DNA of 54,141 bases from an uncultured Erysipelothrix sp. (lineage in GTDB: Bacteria > Bacillota_I > Bacilli_A > Erysipelotrichales > Erysipelotrichaceae): positions 1 to 54,141 of the forward strand of contig CANRNG010000004.1 in NCBI GenBank assembly GCA_947631935.1. The letters are read 5' to 3'. Under the pieces are notes generated by a model. That model searched no databases. It saw nothing but the letters and a program-made list of their open reading frames with translations, and was not told where the DNA came from. Both the position numbers and the translations under genes were made by a program. This document shows, piece after piece, positions 8,983 to 19,268 of this stretch; within the stretch, counting starts at the first letter, position 1, and each line of letters begins with the position of its first letter.

Positions 8983-10056
8983 TTATTCATAAATTGAAAT
9001 ACTGGGTAGGTTGATCCCCAAATCATCCTTAAGTCGATCTCTAAAACTGAGATATAAATCTTGATACATATCCAATTGATTGGAAGTCTTATAATAAGAC
9101 ATGGCTTTGGCGAAGGATGCTTCAGAGTAAGGATCAATACTAAAGAGAATATCGATTACTTGCTTCATATTCGGGATGATGGTTGTATTGTTTTTGTGGA
9201 TTTCCAAATACGCATCCAATATTTCTTGTACCATCGCATCATTTTGAGTTTGATAATTGTGAATCCACGGATAGGATTCTTCTTCCAAAAAGCCCCCAGT
9301 ATAGATTTCAATAATTTCGTCGACAACAGGTTCGGTGTAATTTTTTTCAAGATATATTTCATGAAGCCTTTTCAAATCACTCTTGAACTCGTAATTCAAC
9401 TTATAGTTTCCATTTTGAAGGAGTACTGGATTTTCAATCCCTTGTTCAGACAACAATTTTCTGAGTTGATATACCAAGGTATAAAACAAAGTAAGTGCAC
9501 GGTCATAGTATTTATCCGGATATAGTACTTCAACCAAAGTGTCTTTTGAAATAAAATCATTGTGATTGATCCAAAGATAAATAAAGAGTTCCTTTACTTT
9601 AGCGGTACGCCATCTAACCGGCGTATCGTTTTCATCATACAAAAAGAAATGCCTGAAACTTTTAATGTGAATCGATCTTGTGGTTGGTTTGGGCTTGGCC
9701 AAAACGTCTTCAAGACGGGTCATTGTTTTTTGAAGACGACGCTTGGTAACGGGTTTTAATAAATAGTCAATGGCATTGATATCAAAGGCCCCTAACGCAT
9801 ATTCAGCATAAGCAGTCACAAAAACAATTTCTAAACATGGATTGATGTCCAAGTAGAGATTTCCCATTTCCAATCCATTATGTGGATTCATTTCAACATC
9901 CAAGAAGATAATATCGGGATTTAAATTTTTGATGTCATTTAAAGCAACATATGGATCAGTATATGTTCCAATCACTTCAATGTTTGGATAGTCATTCAAT
10001 AAATTATTGAGTGCTGTGATGGCATTAATTTCGTCATCGACTATAAATGCTTTCAT
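8983..10056 (-). CDS. response regulator with winged-helix and SARP/BTAD-like output
   Basis: A cytoplasmic transcription regulator of 357 residues. The receiver (about 1-120) has the acidic pocket VDDE, phospho-acceptor Asp53 in FLDVEM and Lys in LLKPV. A winged helix resembling trans_reg_C (about 130-220; WRTAKVKELFIYLWINH) and a helical bacterial transcriptional activation domain (about 225-350) follow. It overlaps the kinase gene by 4 bp, so the two are co-translated. The neighbouring divergent adhesin gene is a plausible target, by position only. Similar regulators in Bacillota (SapR-like) support the call. Confidence 0.85.
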   Translation of the reverse strand: MKAFIVDDEINAITALNNLLNDYPNIEVIGTYTDPYVALNDIKNLNPDIIFLDVEMNPHNGLEMGNLYLDINPCLEIVFVTAYAEYALGAFDINAIDYLLKPVTKRRLQKTMTRLEDVLAKPKPTTRSIHIKSFRHFFLYDENDTPVRWRTAKVKELFIYLWINHNDFISKDTLVEVLYPDKYYDRALTLFYTLVYQLRKLLSEQGIENPVLLQNGNYKLNYEFKSDLKRLHEIYLEKNYTEPVVDEIIEIYTGGFLEEESYPWIHNYQTQNDAMVQEILDAYLEIHKNNTTIIPNMKQVIDILFSIDPYSEASFAKAMSYYKTSNQLDMYQDLYLSFRDRLKDDLGINLPSISIYE

Positions 10057-13055
10057 GTTTGTGCCCCCTTTTTAAGTCTAATGGTTGTTTTAGTTCCTTT
10101 GTTGATTTCACTTTGAATGTCAATTTCAGCATGGGGTACCTCTTTTATTGCCTGCAAGACGGTAGCCAATCCCACGCGATCGGTTTTTAAATTCATGATT
10201 TCTTCGAGTTTTGATTTTTCAATACCAACCCCATCATCTTCGACCACAATCTTAACTTTATCCCCTTCATCAATGACTGAGAGATAAACATTTAAGGATT
10301 GACTATTTTCTCTAAAAGAATGCTTCATGGAGTTTTCGACAATGGTTTGAATGGTTAGTGGCGGAATTAATGCCTCTACGTCTTCATTAATATCTAAGTG
10401 AATATTCAAACGTTGTTTATATCTAAAGTTTTCAATTTCTAAGTAAGAAATCACCAATTCAATTTCATCAAATAAATCCACCAATGCTTTATCTTGGTAT
10501 ACATCCAGTTTAGCACGAAGATACACAGAAAGGTTAACGAGGGTTTGTTTGGAAAGGTCGTTATCGTATCCAATTTCCCCAATGACGTTATTGATGGTGT
10601 TATAGAGGAAATGAGGTGATATTCTAGAGTGAAGTAGGCTTAAGGTTTCACTTCTACTCTTCTTAATCGCTGATTTTGATTGTAATAGAAAGTCAACTTT
10701 TGCAATTAATTCATCGGCTTTAAAGGGTCTGTGTATATAACCATTAATACCGACATCTTGCATCGTTTGTAAGTTTTCTGAAGTAGTGGGTGTTCCCAAT
10801 AATAAGATTGGCATTTCATACATCTCGTAACGTTTTCGAATTGCTTCAGCAAAAGTCATAAAAGACACCAAATCGGTTGACCAGTCTAGAATAATCATTT
10901 CGTATTGCGTTTCGTTGAACTTCATTTGAAGGTTGCTGATATCCTTAAGCACATCAACATTAAAATTATTTTGTTCAAGGATTGAAATGACTTTATAAGT
11001 CTCAAAGTTATAGCTTTTGATCAGTAAAACATTCTTAAAATTCGGATTGCGAACATAGCGTCTGGGTGTGATCCCTGTTTTCATTTCTGAATGTGTTTTG
11101 GTGATGGGGAACGTGAGGGTAAAGGTTGTCCCAACGTTTAAGGTTGATTCGACACTTAAGACACCCTCTTCGAGTTCAGTAAACTGCTTTGTAACAGAAA
11201 GCCCCAAACCGTATTTAGTAGCATCCGGATGGATTTGATAGAGTGGTTGGAAAATTTTGGTTAGATGTGATGCACCAATGCCAACACCGGTATCTGAAAT
11301 TGATAAAGTAATTTTATTGAAAGCAACATGGCCCGTGATCTTGATGACACCCTTGTCAGTGTTTTCGATGGCATTTTCTATTAAGTTATTGAAAATATAA
11401 TAGAAATGATAATAGGCCCCTTGAAGCGGCGGGAAGTGATCGCCAACCATGTTTTTAATTTCGACATTGGGTTTTAATTTGATTTCAAAAGATAGGTCTT
11501 TTAAGACTTCGTGTACTACTTCATAAATCAAAAGTAATGAGGCCTCTTTGGTTTCAAAGTTTCCAGCAGCACCAGTAGAGTATCTTAACTGATCCAATAG
11601 ATTCATGGTTCGGGTTGTTTCATCATGGATGAAAGCCATGGTTCTTTGTTCTTCAACCTTGAGTACGGATGACGGATTTTGAATCAATGAGACATTTAAG
11701 TCGTGAATTTTCTGGATAGAAGGTGCTACTTTAGCTGTTAATTTATCAACAAACCGACTTCTTTGATTATAGGAATCAATCAAATCTTTACCCAGTTCTA
11801 CAATCTTGATATTCTTACTTCGATTAAGTGATAAAAGATACATTGAACCAGAAGCAATAGAAACAGAAGCAGCGATAAGGGGTAGTTTATGCAGGTCAAT
11901 GGGTGTAAATATTCTTAGAATGTTAAAAGTGAAGTAAATCGATAAATTTACCGCGAAGAAAACAATAGAAAGCCATTGATATTTACTATTAATCTTGGAA
12001 TTTACCATTATAAGGAAGCTATATAAAATTGATGATAAGAAGGCAAGCAAATAAAATGGTGCCAGTAAAAGATATACAACAGGTAGTTTTATAAATATTA
12101 ATATAAAGAAAAGACTGATGAATAAGGTGCCCAATATATATTTTATCTTTTTACTCTTGAATATATATCCGATTGCTTGTGCGGTAAAGAGTAGTAGAAA
12201 TGCAGCGGTTAGTGTAAGGGAGAGTCCTTGGATTATGGACCTTTGCGTAAAGGTGTAATCCCATAGATATGCCAATACTTGTTCGTCAACGGTGGATATA
12301 TATATTACGAAAGATAAGCTAAGTATACCGAAATAAAGGGATGCTTTATCTTTTCTATCAATGATAAATAACAAAATAAAATAAAGTGAAAGAATGAGTA
12401 AGAATGACAAAGCGAACACAGAAATAGCCATGCTGAGAAGATGGCTTCGGATCATCGTATCAGCATATCCTACCTCTATCGCAGTTACAATTCCTTGCAA
12501 CCCTTGGGATGTTTCGGCGGCAGGAATTTGAATCACCAATTCAATGCGATTATTTTTAGCTTCAAAAGGGATGAGTGCATAGCGACTGCCCGTAATTACT
12601 TGCGAAGCATCTTCAGATACTTTTCCTTCTTCATGTAATAATTGACCATTCACAAACAACTTAAAAGCAGGGCGAATTGTTTTGGTTTTGATGGCGTAGG
12701 TATTGCTGTTGGGGAAATCAATAATTAAGCGATAGGTTCCCTGAGTATGTGACATTTGATTGGATGTGAAAATCATTGAGGGTAAATGCACATAGGTCTT
12801 AGAAGCGGCATAGTCATCAAAAGAAGATACACTGGGGTCAATGAGCGCATCTGGATAAAACTCCCATTTCCCATTGAGCCTTGTGATTTCATCATTTTCC
12901 AATGTACTGAGATTAAGGATACCTTGAGTTGCTAAGGTATCTGTTTTATTATGTCGGTTATTGAAAAAATACAAGTAATAGGTAGCACCTGCATACATCG
13001 AAATCAATACAAAGATAACAATTATCTTTTCTTTTTTCATTTTTCTAAATTTCAT
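10053..13055 (-). CDS. 7TMR-DISM hybrid sensor histidine kinase
   Basis: A membrane sensor of 1000 residues. It has an N-terminal membrane segment, a beta-rich extracellular jelly-roll-like domain (about 45-195; 7TMR-DISM extracellular type), and a seven-helix membrane block (about 205-410). Next come a coiled region, a first HATPase (SDTGVGIG, YGLGLSV), and a receiver (MIILDWST, PILLLGTP). A LytS-type kinase (SPHFLYNTINNV) and a second HATPase (VENSMKHSF, EDDGVGI) end the protein. The region where a HisKA box should precede the first HATPase reads TAKVAPSIQKI and lacks the usual His, so phosphorylation probably uses the second module. The ligand is unknown; such exodomains often bind carbohydrates. 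Confidence 0.88.
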   Translation of the reverse strand: MKFRKMKKEKIIVIFVLISMYAGATYYLYFFNNRHNKTDTLATQGILNLSTLENDEITRLNGKWEFYPDALIDPSVSSFDDYAASKTYVHLPSMIFTSNQMSHTQGTYRLIIDFPNSNTYAIKTKTIRPAFKLFVNGQLLHEEGKVSEDASQVITGSRYALIPFEAKNNRIELVIQIPAAETSQGLQGIVTAIEVGYADTMIRSHLLSMAISVFALSFLLILSLYFILLFIIDRKDKASLYFGILSLSFVIYISTVDEQVLAYLWDYTFTQRSIIQGLSLTLTAAFLLLFTAQAIGYIFKSKKIKYILGTLFISLFFILIFIKLPVVYLLLAPFYLLAFLSSILYSFLIMVNSKINSKYQWLSIVFFAVNLSIYFTFNILRIFTPIDLHKLPLIAASVSIASGSMYLLSLNRSKNIKIVELGKDLIDSYNQRSRFVDKLTAKVAPSIQKIHDLNVSLIQNPSSVLKVEEQRTMAFIHDETTRTMNLLDQLRYSTGAAGNFETKEASLLLIYEVVHEVLKDLSFEIKLKPNVEIKNMVGDHFPPLQGAYYHFYYIFNNLIENAIENTDKGVIKITGHVAFNKITLSISDTGVGIGASHLTKIFQPLYQIHPDATKYGLGLSVTKQFTELEEGVLSVESTLNVGTTFTLTFPITKTHSEMKTGITPRRYVRNPNFKNVLLIKSYNFETYKVISILEQNNFNVDVLKDISNLQMKFNETQYEMIILDWSTDLVSFMTFAEAIRKRYEMYEMPILLLGTPTTSENLQTMQDVGINGYIHRPFKADELIAKVDFLLQSKSAIKKSRSETLSLLHSRISPHFLYNTINNVIGEIGYDNDLSKQTLVNLSVYLRAKLDVYQDKALVDLFDEIELVISYLEIENFRYKQRLNIHLDINEDVEALIPPLTIQTIVENSMKHSFRENSQSLNVYLSVIDEGDKVKIVVEDDGVGIEKSKLEEIMNLKTDRVGLATVLQAIKEVPHAEIDIQSEINKGTKTTIRLKKGAQT

Positions 13056-13078
13056 AAATTACCCCTGATATTATGCCA

Positions 13079-13107
13079 ATTTTACCAGTTTTAGCACGAT
13101 GTTACAA
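13079..13107 (-). promoter_or_regulatory. promoter of the kinase-regulator operon
   Basis: Reading the minus strand: TTGTAA (complement of 13102-13107), 17 bp, TAAAAT (complement of 13079-13084), followed by AGGGG and the kinase start codon. Confidence 0.55.
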
Positions 13108-13255
13108 GTGATGGCGCAACTGTTCAGATTTTGTTCAACAGCATATGGAAAACTATGATTGGACTCATAATGCTTTCTTTTAAAGATTGTTTAAATAAAA
13201 ATCTGAGAAAGTAGTAAGCAAACGAATCAAAAATGAAAGAAAAGGGGACATGTAT

Positions 13256-16200
13256 ATGTTTAGAAAAACAAACAAACCTTTGAGCATTTTAGTGGCATTG
13301 TTATTGGTGATTCAAGTATTGGTCGTCGATCTACCTGTTACTACGAATGCGCAAAGTACGTTGGGAAACATTTTTACCTTCGACTCCATGAAAATTGGGG
13401 GACAAGATGTTAATGAAGGTGACATTATTGAAGTTATGGCAGGCACACAAGCCAGCCTTGCTTTTAAATGGGATACACATGGTATTGATGTTAAAGCAGG
13501 TGATACCGCCCATATGGTATTACCAGAAGCATTTAACACGATGGTTCCAGAAACCCGACAAAGTGTTATCGTCGATGGCGATAATGTCGGTGAGTTTTGG
13601 ATAGAAGACGGTGTTTTGTGGATTGAGTTCAATGAAAAAGCAGCAGAAGATAACATTGAAAACGGAACAGTTAATATGGATTTCGAATTTAACATGGAAA
13701 AATTTACTACCAATGTTAAACAAGAAATTGTTTTCAATGACAAAGATAACAACACCCTTGAAGTAATCGCAAAACCAATCGTCAATACTGAAGATATTAC
13801 CAAAATTGGAACTGCCATTCTAAAAGATGGTGAGACAGTTGGTAAACATGACTCACAATATATTGATTGGGTCATTGATGTTGTAAACAACGCTGATCAA
13901 GTCATTACGGATGGTAAAATCAAAGATAACCTTCCTGAAGGCTTAGAGTTGGATTTGGAAAGCTTCAAATTAGAAAAATTAGCAGTTGGATATAATGGAT
14001 TGAAAACTGTTCAAGGTACAGTGGATACAGTCAATGTTGATTATGATGATACAACTGTAGATTTTACTGTTTCTTTGGATGCCATGGAACCCTATGAAGG
14101 ATACAGATTGACATATCGTACAAAAATTACGGATATCTCAAAAGAAACCTTCACCAATGATGTGAATTTTACGTATGATGACAAATCACTTCCAGCAGAT
14201 AGTACCGTCTCAGGATTGACACGGAGTAGTTCAATCGAAAAAACGGGTTATCAAACTGGATATAATCAAGGTGAACAAGAAGTGAGATGGCAAATCGATG
14301 TGAATAAGAGTGGCAACACCTTTGATGAGGCCATTGTTAAGGATACACTGCCAGCAGGACACAGTATTGTTGTTGGATCTATAAAAGTTGTAAAGATTAC
14401 ACGTAGTGGCTCAAATTGGAATGAAGGCGCAGCACATCCTGGAACATTTACAGGATTCCCAATGAACTTAGGTGCCTTGGATGAAGATGATGCGTATCGT
14501 ATTTACTTTGATACAGAGGTAGATTGGTCTTTGGTCAATGAAGGTATCTACGAAGTAAGCAATGGATTTGTAAATACAACAGAACTTTTTGATGGTGAAA
14601 ATAAAGTCGATGAAGATTCGGCAACCGTCACAATCTATAGATCAAATATCATCAGTAAAGGTGGTACAGCCTCAGTTGGTTATGATGGCAAAACATTGAA
14701 TTGGACCATTACCCTTAATCAAGCAAAACATGATTTGGGTAGTATTGTGGTTACAGATATACTCCCTAAAGGTGTTACCTTAGTTGAATCAAGTATTCAA
14801 GTTAAAAATCAAAATAATGTTGTTGTAACACCCGATTCAAAAACAGTTACGGCTTTAACCGGCGATGATGCGGGTAAAACGGAATTAAAACTGGGTTTTA
14901 ACAATGTTACAAAAGATGATATATTAACCATTACCTATCAGACGACTTTAAATGAAGCCGAAAACGCGAACTTTAATCAAGGTTCATTTAAAAACGGTGT
15001 GGGTGTCACTGGAGATGGTATCGGACCTGATGGGGAAAATTCATCCCATACACAATACCCAGCTGGCAACACGTACAATAAAACATCCCCCGCGGTTGAT
15101 TATGGTAATAAGACCGTGTCATTTACACTTTCAGTGCAACCCAAACGTGAAGCGTTGAAATCACTTGAAATTAAAGATATCTTCCCATCTAAAGGACTGA
15201 TTTTATTACCTGATACGATGGAAGTTAAAGTGGGAACTACTGTATTGGAAAAGGGAGTCGATTATATTCTTGCTCCCAATACAGAGGATGACGTAACTGG
15301 ATACCAAAAAGGGTTCATCCTTACCTTCCCATCCATTACTGAAGAAAATCCTTTAAATGCTGATTTAACCATTACCTATAAAACATCCTTTGATCCACAA
15401 ATGGTTGTGGAAGGTAAAGTGCCAGATCTACATGTTCCAGTACCTAATCAAGATGTGAGACGCTACTTTAACAGGGCAGTCTTTACATCTACAACGATTC
15501 ATAACAATACGGTTACGGAAACAAGAGATGCAGGTTTGAACTTAAGAGAAGATGCTTATAACAGGGGATATAAAGATGGTCGTTTGGTTCACCTCAACGA
15601 TGCTAATGAAGTTTTGAGTGGCTGGGTTAGTGGACGCGAAAGACTTATTGAGTGGGGCGTTTTCATCAACTATCTACAACAAGACCTTGGAACAAATGTG
15701 GTATTAACTGATACCCTTAGCTATCCAGGAGAAGTTGATGTTAACAGTGTTGTAATATACAAATATACAGTCAATGCAGCAGGTGTCGCAACCATTACCA
15801 ATGAAGTTTTAGATGCTTCTAAGTATGTTGCATCTGTGGACCCTGACAATCCGACAGTTTTAACTGTGAGCTTTAATGAAGCGGTGAAAGAAAGATATGT
15901 CATTCGTTTCCTTTCCAAAGTTCCTGAACTGTCATTAAATCAATATGTCAACAACGCCAGCTTAAAAGTAGGCGAAAAAACATACCCTTATACAAAATCA
16001 ATTAACTATACTGAATATGATTCATATGTGGCCAAGAAAGCTACAAATGTCACAGGTACACAAGTATATACAGGTGATGTGATTGACTGGGAAGTTAAAT
16101 TGAATACAAGTCTTTCAATTGTTAATAATCCAGTTATTACCGATACCATCTCTGATGGTCACGTTTATATTAATAATGGATTTAAAGTGTACAAAGTTGT

Positions 16201-18523
16201 GGATGGCGTTGATGTTGAACTTGAAGAAGGGGAAGACAAGGACTATACCTTGATTATTACCCCAAGAAGTACAGAAGGCGTTGATTCTAATTTTGAAATC
16301 AGATTGAAGGGTATCTTAACTACGATTGTAAAAGTGAAATACCAAACAGTGGTTACTGAAACCAACGGTACGATATCCAACACAGTATTATTAAATGGTA
16401 CAGGCGTTCAGGAAGAATTAAAAGAAGAATCCAGAATGACAGCACGCCAATTCTCAAGCGTAAGTGGAGAATGGTCAAGAGCAACGCGTGGTATTCTTGA
16501 GTTAAGCAAAATGGATTTGGACACAGATACATTAATAACCAATAATCCAGCTGAATTTACACTATGGTATAAACTCAATGATTCCTTAGTTCAATTTGGC
16601 AACGTTGTTTACAAAACAAACAGTCAAGGGATCTTAACCATTGAAGGACTTCCAATTAGAACTTATTACTTATTAGAAGTAACAGCCCCTGAGGGTTATA
16701 AGGCAGTGGATTCAGAAGCCATAGAAGCCAATATGACAGCAGTTAATGTTGTCGCGGCTACAAGCACAACAAATCCAATCAAGTCAACTGTAACCATCAC
16801 CAATGAAAGAGAAAGAATTGATATTACTGGAACCAAAACTTGGGTTAATGGACCTACAGTTAAACCAGATATTCAATTACAATTACATAAAGATGGTGTT
16901 GCTGAAGGCTTGCCAGTCACACTCTCAAATGGTAAAACAACGTATACATGGACTGATTTATTCAAAACAAATATTGAAGGTGTCGACCATGTCTATACTG
17001 TAAAAGAAGTGGGAACACCCGATAACTACAGTAAACAAGAGTCAGGATTGACAGCAACCAATACGTATGTCATTCCTAAGATTGAATTAACTGCAACCAA
17101 ACAATGGGTCAATGGTCCAAGTGTGAAACCAACAATTGAGTTACAACTTTATCGTAACTTAACAGGTTCAACGACCAAACAAACAGTGGGTACGGCTGTA
17201 ACACTCACAAATGGAACAACATCCCATACTTGGACAAACTTGGATAAGACTGATATTAATGGTGTAGTCTATCAATATTCAGTGGACGAAGTCAACGTTC
17301 CAGATAACTACGATAAAACAGTCGTAGATCTTACAATCACCAATACCTACGTTATTCCTAAAACAACATTTACAGGAACTAAAGTATGGAATGGTGGATT
17401 GAAACCAGAAATTGAACTCCAACTCTTACAAGATGGTGTCGCTCATGGAACTCCAGTTATCTTAGAAGAAGGTGTCTTATCCTACACATGGACAGACCTA
17501 GACGCAACTGATTTTGATGGTCATGTTTATACTTATACATTTGAAGAAGTAGACGTACCTGATAACTATGAAATGACAGTCTCCGATGATGGTCTCACCA
17601 TCACCAATACTTATGTGATACCTAAAGTTGATGTGGTCGCACGCAAAGTATGGGTTGGTGGTATTCCTGTCGATATTGAACTTCAATTATTTAGAGATGG
17701 TCAACCCATGGGTGAAGTGGTGATCTTGAGTAAAGACGAGACTTCATATTCATGGACAGATCTAGATGCGACTGATTTTGATGGTAACCCCTATGTCTAC
17801 TCTGTAGATGAAGTGAATGTGCCTGATAACTTTGATAAAACGCATGAAGATGACTATACAATCATTAATACTTATGTTATTCCTCAGATTGATGTGACTG
17901 GAACCAAGGTATGGGTCGGTGGACTTAAACCAACCATTGAACTTCAACTGTTTAGAGATGGTGAAGTTTATGGTGCTCCTGTGGTCTTAGAACAAGGTGA
18001 GCTATCCTATACTTGGACTGGTTTAGATGCAACTGATTTTGATGGAAATGTTTATACATATACCATTGATGAAGTGGCAGTCCCTGAATATTATGAAAAA
18101 ACAATTTCAGAGGACGGACTCACAATCACCAATACTTACGTTATTCCGCTCATTGATATTACGGGATCTAAGCTTTGGATTGGTGGACCTAAAGCAGACA
18201 TTCAATTACAACTCTATAGAAATGGACTACCATTCGAATCCGCAATAACCCTCAAAAAAGGCACGAATTCCTATACTTGGGAAGGTTTAGATGCGACTGA
18301 TGAAGATGGCGTATCCTATGTTTATACAGTAGATGAAGTTACTGTTCCTGAAGGATATGAGAAGTCAATTTCAGAAGATGGTTTAACCATTACCAATATG
18401 TATACACGTGAAATACTTCCTTCTACCGGAATGGGTAATGAAGTAAAATACGCTGGCTATGGCATGGTGATGCTTGGGTTGGCATTTACATTACTCAAGA
18501 AAAGAAGAAAAGAAGAAGAATAA
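13256..18523 (+). CDS. LPxTG-anchored Cna-type surface adhesin
   Basis: A cell-wall protein of 1755 residues. A signal peptide (about 1-34, ending near TTNAQS) leads an Ig-like adhesive region starting GNIFTFDSMKIGG and resembling collagen-binding or SdrC-type folds. Several stalk domains repeat a WxIDV / IxDxLPxG / LTYxT pattern (about 190-1070). A SpaA-like prealbumin domain (about 1080-1180; LEVTAPEGYKAV) is followed by six Cna_B domains (about 1187-1719). The tail has LPSTG at 1721-1725, a hydrophobic span and KKRRKEEE, the sortase signal. Each Cna_B copy keeps the Lys of TxKxW, the Glu of DEV/EEV and the Asn of TNTY, so intramolecular isopeptide bonds are expected. ATG 13256 is preferred over ATG 13250 for spacing from AAAGGGG. 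Ligand unknown. Confidence 0.93.
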   Translation: MFRKTNKPLSILVALLLVIQVLVVDLPVTTNAQSTLGNIFTFDSMKIGGQDVNEGDIIEVMAGTQASLAFKWDTHGIDVKAGDTAHMVLPEAFNTMVPETRQSVIVDGDNVGEFWIEDGVLWIEFNEKAAEDNIENGTVNMDFEFNMEKFTTNVKQEIVFNDKDNNTLEVIAKPIVNTEDITKIGTAILKDGETVGKHDSQYIDWVIDVVNNADQVITDGKIKDNLPEGLELDLESFKLEKLAVGYNGLKTVQGTVDTVNVDYDDTTVDFTVSLDAMEPYEGYRLTYRTKITDISKETFTNDVNFTYDDKSLPADSTVSGLTRSSSIEKTGYQTGYNQGEQEVRWQIDVNKSGNTFDEAIVKDTLPAGHSIVVGSIKVVKITRSGSNWNEGAAHPGTFTGFPMNLGALDEDDAYRIYFDTEVDWSLVNEGIYEVSNGFVNTTELFDGENKVDEDSATVTIYRSNIISKGGTASVGYDGKTLNWTITLNQAKHDLGSIVVTDILPKGVTLVESSIQVKNQNNVVVTPDSKTVTALTGDDAGKTELKLGFNNVTKDDILTITYQTTLNEAENANFNQGSFKNGVGVTGDGIGPDGENSSHTQYPAGNTYNKTSPAVDYGNKTVSFTLSVQPKREALKSLEIKDIFPSKGLILLPDTMEVKVGTTVLEKGVDYILAPNTEDDVTGYQKGFILTFPSITEENPLNADLTITYKTSFDPQMVVEGKVPDLHVPVPNQDVRRYFNRAVFTSTTIHNNTVTETRDAGLNLREDAYNRGYKDGRLVHLNDANEVLSGWVSGRERLIEWGVFINYLQQDLGTNVVLTDTLSYPGEVDVNSVVIYKYTVNAAGVATITNEVLDASKYVASVDPDNPTVLTVSFNEAVKERYVIRFLSKVPELSLNQYVNNASLKVGEKTYPYTKSINYTEYDSYVAKKATNVTGTQVYTGDVIDWEVKLNTSLSIVNNPVITDTISDGHVYINNGFKVYKVVDGVDVELEEGEDKDYTLIITPRSTEGVDSNFEIRLKGILTTIVKVKYQTVVTETNGTISNTVLLNGTGVQEELKEESRMTARQFSSVSGEWSRATRGILELSKMDLDTDTLITNNPAEFTLWYKLNDSLVQFGNVVYKTNSQGILTIEGLPIRTYYLLEVTAPEGYKAVDSEAIEANMTAVNVVAATSTTNPIKSTVTITNERERIDITGTKTWVNGPTVKPDIQLQLHKDGVAEGLPVTLSNGKTTYTWTDLFKTNIEGVDHVYTVKEVGTPDNYSKQESGLTATNTYVIPKIELTATKQWVNGPSVKPTIELQLYRNLTGSTTKQTVGTAVTLTNGTTSHTWTNLDKTDINGVVYQYSVDEVNVPDNYDKTVVDLTITNTYVIPKTTFTGTKVWNGGLKPEIELQLLQDGVAHGTPVILEEGVLSYTWTDLDATDFDGHVYTYTFEEVDVPDNYEMTVSDDGLTITNTYVIPKVDVVARKVWVGGIPVDIELQLFRDGQPMGEVVILSKDETSYSWTDLDATDFDGNPYVYSVDEVNVPDNFDKTHEDDYTIINTYVIPQIDVTGTKVWVGGLKPTIELQLFRDGEVYGAPVVLEQGELSYTWTGLDATDFDGNVYTYTIDEVAVPEYYEKTISEDGLTITNTYVIPLIDITGSKLWIGGPKADIQLQLYRNGLPFESAITLKKGTNSYTWEGLDATDEDGVSYVYTVDEVTVPEGYEKSISEDGLTITNMYTREILPSTGMGNEVKYAGYGMVMLGLAFTLLKKRRKEEE
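16816..18412 (+). repeat. six tandem Cna_B coding repeats
   Basis: Copies begin near 16816, 17081, 17362, 17627, 17888 and 18152, about 260-282 bp each. Protein boundaries are marked by TNTYVIP(K/Q/L). Recurring DNA blocks such as GATGCGACTGATTTTGATGG and AATACTTATGT are nearly identical between copies, so slippage or recombination could change copy number. Confidence 0.85.
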
Positions 18524-18529
18524 TAGTTG

Positions 18530-18556
18530 AAAAGGACACCCTGAGGTGTCCTTTTT
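18530..18556 (+). terminator. intrinsic terminator after the adhesin
   Basis: AAAAGGACACC, loop CTGA, GGTGTCCTTTTT. Confidence 0.92.
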
Positions 18557-18569
18557 GATAAAATATCTC

Positions 18570-19268
18570 CTAATCGATTGTATTTTTGATAAAAATATAG
18601 GTGTTATCTAATTGATGAGAGAAATGATAATCCTCAATCGAAATTTCTTTTAGGTTAAAGTGTTTCGATTGAAGCAAGGCGCGTGCATAGGCACCCCTTG
18701 CTTTTTTAGCTTGAGCTGAAATTACTTTATGGTCTTTGTTTAGAAATTGAACATGATAGATGGGAACTTGAAGGGTATCAAAATCAATGAGATTAGTGAA
18801 CTCTTGGGAAGCCAGATTAACCAGGGGTTGATTTAATGTATTGAAGTATTGGGTGATGATGGGTTTCCAAATTTTAAATAAATTGAGCTCAAGTTTTGTG
18901 AGTAAATCAAGTCGATACAAAGAGATGGCATGAAATGGTTTGAGTAGGCCATACAGTGCAGAAAAGATATACAGGTGTTCTTGAGCATAGTTTAAGTCAT
19001 CTTTGGTGAGTGTTTGAGGGTCTAAAGATTTAAAGGCTTCCCCTTGATAGGTATAAATTGCGGGTGAATCTTCTCGGTAATTTAATAACTGTTCATGGGT
19101 TTGGTGGGTCAGTGCATCAGAAATTTTATAGGCTTGTTTAATTTGTATTGGATTGAGTGTTTGAAGGTGATCCAGGATTTGTTGTTTTTCTTTTTCAAAA
19201 AGTAAGGCATGCTCAGATGTTTGAGGATGCCTTTTTTGCTTTTTGGTAGGGGATAATAAGATAATCAT
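18570..19268 (-). CDS. yaaA: YaaA family peroxide-stress protein
   Basis: A protein of 232 residues matching the YaaA/DUF328 family in length and in motifs near the N terminus (MIILLSPTKK) and centrally (YIFSALYGLLKPFHAISLYR, LDLLTKL). In Escherichia coli YaaA limits free iron under peroxide stress; the biochemical function is DNA-binding-like and not settled. Here it overlaps the preceding Spx/ArsC-like gene by 4 bp, consistent with a redox-linked operon. Confidence 0.88.
   Translation of the reverse strand: MIILLSPTKKQKRHPQTSEHALLFEKEKQQILDHLQTLNPIQIKQAYKISDALTHQTHEQLLNYREDSPAIYTYQGEAFKSLDPQTLTKDDLNYAQEHLYIFSALYGLLKPFHAISLYRLDLLTKLELNLFKIWKPIITQYFNTLNQPLVNLASQEFTNLIDFDTLQVPIYHVQFLNKDHKVISAQAKKARGAYARALLQSKHFNLKEISIEDYHFSHQLDNTYIFIKNTID

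Noticed and set aside
13312-13890. 192-codon antisense frame inside the adhesin gene
   Set aside because: A shadow of a Ser/Thr-rich reading frame on the opposite strand; no start signals.
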